Assembly: GCA_017445995.1 (NCBI GenBank)
Contig: JAFSRT010000023.1
Coordinates: 80,966-144,965 of the forward strand
Origin: Clostridia bacterium
GTDB taxonomy: Bacteria; Bacillota; Clostridia; Christensenellales; Borkfalkiaceae
Length of the DNA stretch: 64,000 nucleotides
Reading direction: 5' to 3'
Shown here: positions 1 to 8,918 of the stretch, in pieces
How the letters are laid out: each line of letters starts with the position of its first letter
Numbering within the stretch: the first letter of the stretch is position 1
Program-made: the position numbers and the translations under genes
Notes under the pieces: generated by a model
The model's database searches: none
What the model saw: the letters and a program-made list of their open reading frames with translations, nothing else
What the model was told of the DNA's origin: nothing

Positions 1-2069
1 AATTCATATCCTGTTGCAGGAGTGTTTGCAACGATTGTTATCTCTTCACCCGGTTTAGCCGTTGTAATTTCTTCTTCGTTTGCATTATATGCTTTTGCAT
101 TAGTAAGATTAATATCGTAATCGTTAGAAACGACTGCCGCCGTAATAATTACACCGCTGTTTGGCATTTCAAACGAATCAGTATAAATTGTTGTCAAAGT
201 TCTATTAGCCCTATAAGTAACGCTTACAATATAATAATCGCTGTCAGCAACCGAAATATTTACTTCATCGCCGTATTGTGCGGAAGACGCAACCGTAACT
301 TTATCGCTTACCTTATTAGTTATTGAGTAAGTAACCTTACTGAACGTTGCGCTAACCGTTACGTCGCTACTTGGCATTGTGAATACGTTTGACTGAACGG
401 TAACTTCGTTTTCGCTTTCGTCAATAACCGATAACGACGCTAACTGATAGCCGGTCGACGGCGTAACCGTTAAGTAAACTTTGTCGCCCGTCGCTGCGTT
501 TGCAACGTTAGCAGTAACCGAACCGTTATCTGCCGAATCAATATTTACGGCATTACCCGAAGGCGCTGCGCTACCCGAACCGAAATAAATATTAGAAATA
601 GTTACAGTATTGTTTGGATCATACGTTGTGTTTGAATACTGTGGACAAACTTTCAAACATATATTAGTGCCTGAAAACGCACTTGACAAGGTAATGGTTA
701 CATTAAGATGCTCACCTTTAGCAATTGAATTAATAATTGCACCTTTATTTGTAGCATTATTTCTTCCCGCACCTATTGTACCATTTGTCGTTGAAGATAA
801 CTCAACTTCGTCATTATACATATTAGATGCACCTACCGCTATACTTACTTTTGCATTTAACGTGTTATTGCTGTCTGTCGTTGCATTGTTTGTTATCGTA
901 AAAGATACTTTTGTCTGGTTATTACCACCGTTTAACTGAACAACGAAACCGTTATCTTGTTGATTTGCCCAGTTATTATTTGTTGTGCCCGACACAGAAT
1001 AATTATCTTGCGCAATATCAACGGAAAAATTATTGTGATATTCGCCCGTGATTGCTACGTACGATACGCTGTCTTCAACGGTTACCGATACCGTTTCCGA
1101 ATCGGAATAGTTTCCGCCGTTAGAATTTGCGTAAGTAACGGTTATCGTTGCCGTACCGTTCCCAACCGCAGTTATCCTGCCGCTATTAGAAACCGTTGCA
1201 ACGTCCGTATTGCTTGAAGAATACGTTAAAAGTACGTCTTTTGCGGAAACACGTTCTTCGTTTAATATCAAAGACGATTTAATATCGTAAGTGTTGCCTA
1301 CGCTTAACGTAACTGCCGAAGTATTTAATTCTAATTCGTACTCTAAATACGTGCCTGCTGCAACGTTTGATTCTGCCGTCGCTTGGTTTATGCCATTTTT
1401 ACTGTAAAAAGCAAGTTGCAATACGTTATACAAGTTGGTTTTCTGTGCCGACGTATAATTTTTCGTTGTGTCGGTAAGCGCCGCACTTGCAACGTAAGAA
1501 TAACTTCTCTTATTGTTATCGCCGAAACGTGCATAAGTAAACGTATCGTCCGATTCGTCAGACGGCGTTCCGTTGTTATTTACGATACAGAACAAACCGA
1601 AGAACGTTCTCGACATATTGTTGTACTGAACACCGCCGAGAGTGAGACATAATTCGTGCGAACCGTCCTCATTGTCTTTATACGGCGTTATATGGAAGTT
1701 GTGTTGAACCGTGTTCGAACTAACTTCTGCATAAGCCGTTTTAAAGTTGGTGTAGTAATCGTAACTGTCAGAATACGTCGTCGTTATTCCAAGATATTCC
1801 ATCCAGTCGAGCGGTGCGATAAACGCGCCGAAAGACAAGTTGTCGTTTGCCTCAACATTTTCAACAAGATTGTCGGCAACGATTGCCCCGAATCTCAATC
1901 CTTGCGAACCGTCCATTCTGACAGCGGCGCCTGCCATTTCAAAAGTGTTATCGGCTACGGTAGCGTGTGCTTTTTTACCGTTTAACGAATAAACGCCGAA
2001 AAACATTGAAATAACGAAGGCTACACATAGGCTTGCTATAAGCCATAAGTTCTTTTTCCCTGTTTTCAT
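1..2069 (-). CDS. Large secreted surface protein with Big2 and B-repeat domains (3' end outside window)
   Basis: The reading frame is open from the ATG at 2069 to the window edge (689 codons seen) and is preceded by a strong AAGGAGG site. Residues 9-28 form an export signal or membrane anchor. Residues 38-245 are an unassigned domain carrying the motif AAVRMDGSQGLRFGA. A bacterial Ig-like (Big2) domain follows at about 246-333, then a beta-sandwich-like region at 345-498. Two full and one partial repeats of about 70 residues end the visible part (about 507-577, 578-646, 648 on), each full one closing with a TFTMPSSDVTVSATF-like motif, as in divergent InlB B-repeats. It lies 25 bp after a small peptide gene at the end of the xylan operon, so it is probably co-transcribed with xylan genes. 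Adhesion or polysaccharide binding is an inference; no catalytic motif is seen. The C-terminus and any wall anchor are unknown. Confidence 0.85.
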   Translation of the reverse strand, partial: MKTGKKNLWLIASLCVAFVISMFFGVYSLNGKKAHATVADNTFEMAGAAVRMDGSQGLRFGAIVADNLVENVEANDNLSFGAFIAPLDWMEYLGITTTYSDSYDYYTNFKTAYAEVSSNTVQHNFHITPYKDNEDGSHELCLTLGGVQYNNMSRTFFGLFCIVNNNGTPSDESDDTFTYARFGDNNKRSYSYVASAALTDTTKNYTSAQKTNLYNVLQLAFYSKNGINQATAESNVAAGTYLEYELELNTSAVTLSVGNTYDIKSSLILNEERVSAKDVLLTYSSSNTDVATVSNSGRITAVGNGTATITVTYANSNGGNYSDSETVSVTVEDSVSYVAITGEYHNNFSVDIAQDNYSVSGTTNNNWANQQDNGFVVQLNGGNNQTKVSFTITNNATTDSNNTLNAKVSIAVGASNMYNDEVELSSTTNGTIGAGRNNATNKGAIINSIAKGEHLNVTITLSSAFSGTNICLKVCPQYSNTTYDPNNTVTISNIYFGSGSAAPSGNAVNIDSADNGSVTANVANAATGDKVYLTVTPSTGYQLASLSVIDESENEVTVQSNVFTMPSSDVTVSATFSKVTYSITNKVSDKVTVASSAQYGDEVNISVADSDYYIVSVTYRANRTLTTIYTDSFEMPNSGVIITAAVVSNDYDINLTNAKAYNANEEEITTAKPGEEITIVANTPATGYE

Positions 2070-2094
2070 ATTTCCCTCCTTATCATATCATACA

Positions 2095-2250
2095 TTAACC
2101 CAAACTAATTCCCGGTGGGGCGTCATTATACCCATCGTTAACAGTCGAGTTACTGTCCCCAGAACTCATTATTACGTCGCCTAAAGTTTGCGATATAATA
2201 ATTTCCGGTGCGGAATACTCATTGTCATATCCCTTTACTAAGTTCTTCAT
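2095..2250 (-). CDS. Small 51-aa peptide of unknown function
   Basis: This is a short complete ORF with an excellent AAGGAGG site 6 bp before its ATG. The peptide is acidic with no signal sequence: a KNLVKGYDNEY start, then SAPEIIISQTLGDVIMSS, and a Gly/Ser/Asn/Pro-rich tail ending PPGISLG. There is no cysteine. It lies 32 bp after xylB and 25 bp before the large surface protein, on the same strand, so it should be co-transcribed. Its start resembles the short 'Y-x-x-P-E' peptides I recall next to secreted proteins in gut bacteria, but I cannot confirm a family. Function is unknown; a chaperone or tag for the neighbouring secreted protein, or a peptide precursor, are guesses. Confidence 0.7.
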   Translation of the reverse strand: MKNLVKGYDNEYSAPEIIISQTLGDVIMSSGDSNSTVNDGYNDAPPGISLG

Positions 2251-2282
2251 AATATCCTCCTTCAATTCAAAAATATTATTTT

Positions 2283-3743
2283 TTATTTTTCGTTATAAAA
2301 CCCGCGGACAAAACCCTGCAATTCTTTATATTTTGCGAATTTTGCCTGATAAGTTTTAACTTCTTTTTCCTGCGGCGTGAAAACTTTTTCTTCTTTTATT
2401 ATTTTTTTACACGCTTCTTCTATACTATTATACTCCAAACATCCGCACATTGCAAGTATTATTGCTCCTAAAGCGCCTCCGTCCGCCGTATTTATTGTTG
2501 AAACGGTTATTCCAAGGATATTTGCAAGCGTTTGCAACCATACGTCCGACCTTGTTCCGCCGCCGATTACACGCGCTTTCTTTACGGTTATCCCCGCGTT
2601 ATTTATTACGTCTAAACAGTCTTTAAGCGAAAAACTGATGCCTTCTATAACGCTTTTCGTCATATTCGCCCTTGTCTGCATAAGCGTTAAGCCCATAAAC
2701 GTGCCCTTTACGTACGGGTCGTTGATAGGGCTTCTTTCACCCGAAAGGTAAGGTAAAAACAGCAAGTCGTCCGTCGGTAAGTCCTTTATTTCGTCCATTA
2801 AAACGCGGATGTCTTTTTCTTTTATCGTTTCCGACCACCATTTAAGAGAACCTGCCGCCGATAACGTTACGCCCATAGTGTGGTATTTGCCGTTGGCGTG
2901 GCAGAACGAGTGAAGACTTCCTTTCTTTTCGTCGAAAAACTTTTCGCACGCAACGAAAACTACTCCGCTTGTTCCGAGAGATATGGACGCAGTATTGTTC
3001 TCTACCGTGCCTGTGCCTATCGCCCCTACCGCTTGATCGCCACCGCCGATAACGACTTTCATATCGGGACTGAAACCGAACTCTTTCGCTATTTCGGGCT
3101 TTATTTTGCCGACCGCTTGGTAACTTTCGTATACTTTCGGAAGTTGGCTCTCGTTTATGCCGAGAATATCAAGCATAAAGGCAGACCATTTCCTGTTTTT
3201 TACGTCGAAATAAAGCGTTCCGCTCGCGTCCGACACGTCCGTTGCAAACACGCCCGAAAGCATATACGAAATATAATCTTTCGGAAGCATTATTTTATCT
3301 ACCCTTTTGAAGTTTTCCGGCTCGTTTTCTTTAAGCCACAAAACTTTCGGTGCGGTAAAACCCGTCACCGCACGGTTGCCCGTGTGTTCTATAAGCGCCT
3401 TTTCGCCGATAACTTTATTTAAATAGTCGGTTTCTTTAACCGTCCTTTGGTCGTTCCATAAAAGCGCGGGGCGAATTACTTTATCGTTTTTATCAAGGCA
3501 CACCATACCGTGCATCTGCCCCGAAAAACTTATGCCCTTAACCTTGCTTAAATCCGCCTTTTCCGAAAGCGCGACGAACACCTTCTTTATGGCGTTAAAC
3601 CAGTCTTCGGGGTTTTGTTCACTCCAACCTTCCTTCGGTATAAGCAACGGATATTCTTCCGTTGCGGAACAAAGTATTTTGCCGTCTTTATCCGCAAGCG
3701 CACATTTAACGGAACTCGTGCCTAAATCTACACCTATATACAT
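2283..3743 (-). CDS. xylB: Xylulokinase
   Basis: A 486-aa FGGY-family sugar kinase that phosphorylates D-xylulose to xylulose 5-phosphate in the cytoplasm, feeding the pentose phosphate pathway. The N-terminal phosphate loop GVDLGTSSVK, the substrate-region motif SGQMHGMV, the LWNDQRT segment, and the C-terminal nucleotide-binding GGGTRSDVW motif match XylB in order, and the length is normal. An AAAGGA site precedes the ATG. It is the last metabolic gene of the xylan operon, 15 bp after the GH10 gene. No xylose isomerase gene lies in this window, so that step must be encoded elsewhere. Confidence 0.93.
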   Translation of the reverse strand: MYIGVDLGTSSVKCALADKDGKILCSATEEYPLLIPKEGWSEQNPEDWFNAIKKVFVALSEKADLSKVKGISFSGQMHGMVCLDKNDKVIRPALLWNDQRTVKETDYLNKVIGEKALIEHTGNRAVTGFTAPKVLWLKENEPENFKRVDKIMLPKDYISYMLSGVFATDVSDASGTLYFDVKNRKWSAFMLDILGINESQLPKVYESYQAVGKIKPEIAKEFGFSPDMKVVIGGGDQAVGAIGTGTVENNTASISLGTSGVVFVACEKFFDEKKGSLHSFCHANGKYHTMGVTLSAAGSLKWWSETIKEKDIRVLMDEIKDLPTDDLLFLPYLSGERSPINDPYVKGTFMGLTLMQTRANMTKSVIEGISFSLKDCLDVINNAGITVKKARVIGGGTRSDVWLQTLANILGITVSTINTADGGALGAIILAMCGCLEYNSIEEACKKIIKEEKVFTPQEKEVKTYQAKFAKYKELQGFVRGFYNEK

Positions 3744-3758
3744 TTTTCTGTCCTTTGT

Positions 3759-6359
3759 TTATTCGTTTCCTTCGGTATCTCCGCCGACAGGGGTCGGGTC
3801 GTCAGGTTCAACAGGCGCAGGCTTAAACGTGTCTACTTCAACGACGCTTATGTTAAACCTTCCGTCGTAAGGTACGGTTTTGCCCGACATTTTTTCCGTG
3901 CCGTAGTTCTCGTCGTAATCGTCAGGGTACTGCGCGGAATAGGGTTGATTCATTTCTCTGCTGAATCCCAAAGATTCGATAAGGATAACGAGTCTTAATC
4001 CGTATCCGCTGCTCGACGTGTCTATCCAGCCTTTTTTGAACATACTCGTAAGGTCGGTGTCTATATCGTAAATTATCGTATATTTAATGCCGTCGGCAGT
4101 AAGTTCGGCGTAAATGCTGTTCGCACCGCCCTTTTTGGACTGAACGTAATCTTCCTTAAAGAAATCGTCGTACGTCGTGTCGCCGTTATTGTTATATTCG
4201 TTAACGTGCCCGTCGTTTATCCAGTCGATAAGGTCTTGGTCGTTATATTTCATATAGGTATTCACGCCGTCGTCGAACATACCCGTAGGGCTGCCGCGAA
4301 GCCTGAACCTGATATACGCTACGGACGGTTTGCCCGAAGATTGCATTTTATCTACGAAAGTGAACTTTAACTGCGTGTCGGTTTCCTTTACGTCCGTCAA
4401 CTGAACGGATACGTAGCCCCACTCGGCAACGCCCTGCGCCGCAGAAGCGATATCTACGAGATAGTCAGGATTTTTAGACCAACCGATGTTATAGTTAGTC
4501 CACGTAGTTTCGTTATACCACGTGTCTTTGCCGACCGCTTTAAGCGCCGTTTCGTTTACCGATGAACTTGAACCGGAAGGTTCTAATATATTATCTTTCT
4601 TTACGTCGTCAGGTAATTCTTTCGAGAACCACGCGTCGTAAATGGTGAACGAACCGCTATACGTTACCGTTCCGCTCGCCGTCGCCACGTTCTGGCTGCC
4701 CGGTTCAGGGAACAACAAAATACTGTCGATAAGGTCGAGATAACACAACTTTTTATTCGGTATCTTTATCGAAATTATAGTTTCTTTATTGTCCACTTCG
4801 AACACTTCTTCGCCGATAACTTGGTCGTACTTCGACTCGGAAACGTTGAACTTTATCTGCGCTTCGAGTGCAACGGGTTTCGTCTGCACCTCTCCGCCGC
4901 TTTTTATTTTCGTTTGCCCCGAAAGTTTGAAGTTAAGATAACTGAAATCGCTGAAATATCCCGCTAAACTACATTCCGCTTGGTTGTATTCCGTCTTTTT
5001 ATTGAAGGCTACTTCTATCGACCCGTCGTCCGCCGTGGTCGCCGTAACGCCCTTATCTTCGTCGGCGTCCCAGTTTTTAATGTGGTATTCCGAAGGGCTC
5101 TTCTTTCCGTCGTAAATATTAAAGTAATCTAATTCTTTTAATTCTTTATCGATTTCTACTTTATACTTAAAGTCTTTAATAGCCTGCATTGCAAGTTTCG
5201 GTTCGCCAGCGAAGTCGTAAAGCAAAGGATAGTCTTTACGGTTGTTCTTATCAAGCCAAGTATGGTCGTCGCCGATGCCCCACGTGGTAACGCTTTCGAT
5301 GTCTTTGCTATACTTACGGCAGATTTCATAAATCTTCGCGTAAACTTCCGCCTGCAACTTAAACAGGTTTTCGCCCGAATACGGGTCCATTTCGTCTTCA
5401 CCGCCACTATAACCGCCGTCGTAGATAGACAAGTCAAGTTCCGTGATGCTGACTTTTAAGTGCGTTCCGTCGCTCTTTTCAAGAGACGTAAGGTCTTCAA
5501 TCATTTCTTCGAACGCAACGGGGTCGAAGTTTCTGATGTCGTAATGCGCCTGTTCGCCTACGCCGTCGATAGGAACGTCGTTATCCAACATATCCTGAAG
5601 CATTTTCATTGCTTTCTTTCTTTTAACAGGGTTGATTAAACCGTAATCGTTATAGTAGAGTTTAACGTTTTTGTCCGTTTCTCTTGCCGTTTCAAACGCT
5701 TTAACTATATATTCCGGACATTTGGTTTCCTTACCCGTCGGGTCGAAAATATCGTAGATAGGCGATTTCTGACCGTCTCCGCTCTTTCCTGACCTATAAA
5801 TAATATCTTCCTTCGAACTGTCGGAAATCGCTTCGTTCACTACGTCCCAGCAATAAACGGTGTCGCCGAACTTATTAGCAAAGTGAGAAACGGTTTCCGT
5901 TACGTGAGATTCGATTGCTTCAAGAACGGCGCTTTTAGAAGTTTTCGCGCTTAAATAGGTAGGAACGCTTTCGTGCCAGAAAAGTGCGTGCCCACGGACT
6001 TTCGCACCGAGTTTTTTCGCCTTTTCGCAGAGAATATCGCCCTTTTCAAAGGTAAACTCGCCCGCGTTAGGTTCGGTGTATTTCCATTTCATTTCGTTTT
6101 CTGCCGTGAAACTGTTGAATTCTTTTAATATTTTATCTTCGTAGCCGAGTTTATCGTCCGCCTCTTCGTTGATAGCGACCATCGCGCCCGTTTTGAAATA
6201 CTTTCTATAAATACTCGAAAGTTTTCTGTTGGTACAAGACCCGAACGAACAAGCCGACGCCACTATCGACGCAAGCATAACGCCGACCATTGCCATACAA
6301 ACTACTATTCTTTTCGTAATCTTAGACGTATTTCTTTCGTGTTTTACGTTTTTGTCCAT
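3759..6359 (-). CDS. Exported GH10 endo-1,4-beta-xylanase with C-terminal carbohydrate-binding-like domains
   Basis: An 866-aa enzyme expected to hydrolyse internal beta-1,4 bonds of xylan outside the cell. A hydrophobic export segment lies at about 18-37 and ends VASAC; this is either a weak lipobox or a signal peptidase I site. The GH10 barrel spans about 45-395, with the substrate motif GHALFWH (123-129), the acid/base Glu176 in WDVVNEA and the nucleophile Glu307 in ITELDL. Two beta-rich regions follow: about 405-595 and, after a Ser-rich linker, about 610-855; the latter resembles CBM9-like sugar-binding domains. It sits between the GH43 and xylB genes. The two accessory domains make it about twice the length of a bare GH10 catalytic unit. 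Their ligand is not deducible. Confidence 0.93.
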   Translation of the reverse strand: MDKNVKHERNTSKITKRIVVCMAMVGVMLASIVASACSFGSCTNRKLSSIYRKYFKTGAMVAINEEADDKLGYEDKILKEFNSFTAENEMKWKYTEPNAGEFTFEKGDILCEKAKKLGAKVRGHALFWHESVPTYLSAKTSKSAVLEAIESHVTETVSHFANKFGDTVYCWDVVNEAISDSSKEDIIYRSGKSGDGQKSPIYDIFDPTGKETKCPEYIVKAFETARETDKNVKLYYNDYGLINPVKRKKAMKMLQDMLDNDVPIDGVGEQAHYDIRNFDPVAFEEMIEDLTSLEKSDGTHLKVSITELDLSIYDGGYSGGEDEMDPYSGENLFKLQAEVYAKIYEICRKYSKDIESVTTWGIGDDHTWLDKNNRKDYPLLYDFAGEPKLAMQAIKDFKYKVEIDKELKELDYFNIYDGKKSPSEYHIKNWDADEDKGVTATTADDGSIEVAFNKKTEYNQAECSLAGYFSDFSYLNFKLSGQTKIKSGGEVQTKPVALEAQIKFNVSESKYDQVIGEEVFEVDNKETIISIKIPNKKLCYLDLIDSILLFPEPGSQNVATASGTVTYSGSFTIYDAWFSKELPDDVKKDNILEPSGSSSSVNETALKAVGKDTWYNETTWTNYNIGWSKNPDYLVDIASAAQGVAEWGYVSVQLTDVKETDTQLKFTFVDKMQSSGKPSVAYIRFRLRGSPTGMFDDGVNTYMKYNDQDLIDWINDGHVNEYNNNGDTTYDDFFKEDYVQSKKGGANSIYAELTADGIKYTIIYDIDTDLTSMFKKGWIDTSSSGYGLRLVILIESLGFSREMNQPYSAQYPDDYDENYGTEKMSGKTVPYDGRFNISVVEVDTFKPAPVEPDDPTPVGGDTEGNE

Positions 6360-6379
6360 AAATTACTCCTTTATTTTTC

Positions 6380-6398
6380 AAGAATACGCCGTATTCTT
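6380..6398. other. Intercistronic hairpin between GH43 and GH10 genes
   Basis: Perfect inverted repeat AAGAATAC-gcc-GTATTCTT in the gap between the GH43 stop and the GH10 start. No T-run follows it in the direction of transcription (minus), so it is not a typical terminator. It may stabilise or process the operon mRNA; that role is inference. Confidence 0.4.
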
Positions 6399-6408
6399 TA
6401 AGTTTTTT

Positions 6409-7974
6409 TTATTTTTCGTCTTTACCTATATAGATAAAGTTTCTGAAAATCGCCTTTTTGCTGTGAAGCGCAAAGTCGCCTACGTACATACCGACGAACG
6501 CACCCGTAAAGCCCATAGGGTAAGCGCTTTCGTCAGAGAGATACGACGTGTCGATATCTTCGGCAAAGATTACTTCTTTACCGTTATACTTATAGCCCAT
6601 TTTTGCCTTTTCATAGTCGGCGTCAACGGTGAAAATCACCTTGTTTCCGTCTATATAATCTATTCTTTCGTCAAAAACAATATTACCCTGCATATAGCGT
6701 TGTAAAGTAATGCAATTTTTCTTCTTATCTTCGTCGTAACTCATTGCGATAAGGTATAAATTGTCTTCGTTGTATCTGTAAATCAGACCCGCCAAATGCG
6801 CGAACGTTTCAGGGTTAAATTCGAGTTCTACTTCGCTATGGAATACGAAATCTTTCTGCCTTACGACAAAAATACTCTGGTCGTTCCTGCATCTCGGACT
6901 CGTTCCGCCCGTCATTTCGATTTCGGTCGGGGAAACTACTTTATATTTTCCGTCCATCGGCGTTCTTACCGATTGAAATACGTTCGTTAAAGTATATTTA
7001 TTGAACTCGATAAGTTCCTTTTCTTTTTCTCTAACGACGTCGTAAGGAATAGTAAACGTATCGCTCGGGTTATTAGTTCCGTTCGATAAAAACGGCCAAC
7101 CGTCCTTCCATTCCATATTCTGGATTGCGGTTTCTCTTCCTAAAACGCAGTTGCCTTTACAGAGTTTTCTTCCGCAAAGGTGCGCGTAGTACCAGTTGCC
7201 GTCTTTATCGCAAATCATACTGCCGTGTCCTGCTTTCTGCAAGTATTTATCCGTTTCGTAAGACGTGATAAAATGCTTAAACGGGTGCAATTCGTAAGGC
7301 CCGTAAATATTTTTACTTCTTGCAACGGTCTGCGCGTGTTCTACGCTCGTTCCGCCTTCTGCGGTAAACAGATAATAGTATCCGCTGTGTTTATAGATGT
7401 GCGGTGCTTCGACAAGCCCCCTATCCGTACCCTTAAAGATAACTTGCGGTTTCGATACAAGCGCTTTTCTTTTTGCGTCGAACTCCCAAAGCAAAATGCC
7501 CGAGAAGTTTTCCGAACCGCGTTTTCTGTAATCCCAACGAACGCTCATATAGTATTTTTTGCCGTCGTCGTCGTGGAAAAGGGACGCGTCGAACCCGTCG
7601 CTATTAAGATAGGTCGGCTTACTCCATTTTCCTTCGATTTTATCGGCGGTTATAACGTAGTTTTCAACGTCCTTATACGGGTCGTCGTACCAGCTCGATA
7701 TTCTGCTGTATACGAGATAGAATTTCTTTCCGTCGTAAGATAGGCACGGCGCCCAAACGCCGCCACCTTGCGGAACGCCCCTTAAATCTTCCTTATCGAT
7801 AGTGATAGGTCTTGCAACGACTTTCCAGTTTACTAAATCCTTTGACGCAGAAATCTGAACGCCCGGATAATATTCGAAAGTTGAAGTTGCGATATAGTAA
7901 GTATCGTCTACCCTTAAAAAGCAAGGGTCGGGATTAAAGCCCGTTAAAATAGGATTTTTTATTGTAGTACTCAT
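6409..7974 (-). CDS. GH43 beta-xylosidase (intracellular)
   Basis: A 521-aa glycoside hydrolase family 43 enzyme, of the type that trims xylose from xylo-oligosaccharides. The opening NPILTGFNPDPCFLR is characteristic of XynB-type GH43. The catalytic base is Asp16, the pKa-modulating Asp is probably Asp129 in GFDASLF, and the general acid is Glu189 in GLVEAPH. The five-bladed propeller fills about 1-320, and a C-terminal beta-sandwich (about 330-520) completes the active site in this subfamily. No signal peptide is present, so it acts in the cytoplasm on imported oligosaccharides. It lies 18 bp after the ABC permease gene. Some relatives also show arabinofuranosidase activity. Confidence 0.92.
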   Translation of the reverse strand: MSTTIKNPILTGFNPDPCFLRVDDTYYIATSTFEYYPGVQISASKDLVNWKVVARPITIDKEDLRGVPQGGGVWAPCLSYDGKKFYLVYSRISSWYDDPYKDVENYVITADKIEGKWSKPTYLNSDGFDASLFHDDDGKKYYMSVRWDYRKRGSENFSGILLWEFDAKRKALVSKPQVIFKGTDRGLVEAPHIYKHSGYYYLFTAEGGTSVEHAQTVARSKNIYGPYELHPFKHFITSYETDKYLQKAGHGSMICDKDGNWYYAHLCGRKLCKGNCVLGRETAIQNMEWKDGWPFLSNGTNNPSDTFTIPYDVVREKEKELIEFNKYTLTNVFQSVRTPMDGKYKVVSPTEIEMTGGTSPRCRNDQSIFVVRQKDFVFHSEVELEFNPETFAHLAGLIYRYNEDNLYLIAMSYDEDKKKNCITLQRYMQGNIVFDERIDYIDGNKVIFTVDADYEKAKMGYKYNGKEVIFAEDIDTSYLSDESAYPMGFTGAFVGMYVGDFALHSKKAIFRNFIYIGKDEK

Positions 7975-7992
7975 ATTAAGTAATCTCCGTAA

Positions 7993-8916
7993 TTATTCTT
8001 TAACGCCACCTATCGCAACGCCACCGACTATGTATTTGGAAAATGCCAGATACACAATAAGTAATGGCAATGTAATCAATAATAAAGACGTGTAAATAAG
8101 TGCTAAATCCTGGAATTTAGGATTTGCTTTTAATATCTGAACCAACAACGGGAAGGTGTATTTATTCGTATCGTCTATTATCATTAACGGACCCATATAG
8201 TTGTTCCACGAATAAACGAAAGAGAAAATCGCCATCGTCGCCATTGCCGGTATCGACAAAGGAATAACTATTCTGTTAAAGGTCATAAACTCTTGCGAAC
8301 CGTCTATTCTTGCCGCTTCGATAATTTCTTTACTGTATGTCGTTTCAAGATACTGTTTTAAGAAAAATACCGTAGTAGGTGCTGCAACCGACGGGATAAT
8401 TAAACCCGCATAGGTGTTGGTTAAACCTAAGATAACCGCTATCAAACGATACCAACCTATCATACCGAGTTGGGTAGGCACTATCATTGCAACGAGAACT
8501 ACCGTATATAAGAACTTTTTGCCTTTAAATTCGTAAGCGACGAAACCGAACGCGGTAAGCATCGAGAAGTATACGCAAAGCACCGTGCTGGCACCCGCAA
8601 GCCATAACGAATTGAAGAAAGACCTTATGATAGGGAAATCTTCGATTGCGAAAACGCCTTTTAAGTTGTTTATGAATTCCGCCCCCGGAACGAACGCGTT
8701 CATACCGACTGTGGTTTGTATCTGCGTGGTCGATTTAGACGCGTTTATAAACATAACGTATAGCGGTAATAAACACATAATCGCCGTTAAAATACAGAGA
8801 ACCGTTAAGATAACGTTCCAGATAGGGAAACTCTTTCTTATTTTTTTAACGTCGTCCGGCATAGGGGCGTTCTGTGCCGATATCCGTTCGTTGTTAACTG
8901 CCATAATATCTTCCAT
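7993..8916 (-). CDS. Sugar ABC transporter permease, MalG type
   Basis: Inner-membrane subunit of a CUT1-family carbohydrate importer, 307 aa, with six predicted membrane spans from about residue 35. The cytoplasmic EAA loop reads EAARIDGSQEFMTFNRIVIPL, the site that docks the ATPase (shown here without its last residues of context). It follows the MalF-type permease by 2 bp. The ATG at 8916 has a GGGGG site 7 bp upstream; an in-frame ATG four codons later (8904) has GGAAG 5 bp upstream and is equally possible. No ATPase gene lies in this operon. Substrate is inferred as xylo-oligosaccharides from the flanking xylanase and xylosidase genes. Confidence 0.93.
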   Translation of the reverse strand: MEDIMAVNNERISAQNAPMPDDVKKIRKSFPIWNVILTVLCILTAIMCLLPLYVMFINASKSTTQIQTTVGMNAFVPGAEFINNLKGVFAIEDFPIIRSFFNSLWLAGASTVLCVYFSMLTAFGFVAYEFKGKKFLYTVVLVAMIVPTQLGMIGWYRLIAVILGLTNTYAGLIIPSVAAPTTVFFLKQYLETTYSKEIIEAARIDGSQEFMTFNRIVIPLSIPAMATMAIFSFVYSWNNYMGPLMIIDDTNKYTFPLLVQILKANPKFQDLALIYTSLLLITLPLLIVYLAFSKYIVGGVAIGGVKE

Positions 8917-8918
8917 AA

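Noticed and set aside
610..1985. Several plus-strand ORFs of 86-109 codons in 610-1985
   Set aside because: They lie antisense to a single open minus-strand frame of 689 codons with signal peptide and domain repeats; their translations show no domain or signal.
7180..7743. Plus-strand ORF of 187 codons inside the GH43 gene
   Set aside because: Shadow of a well-conserved glycosidase on the other strand.
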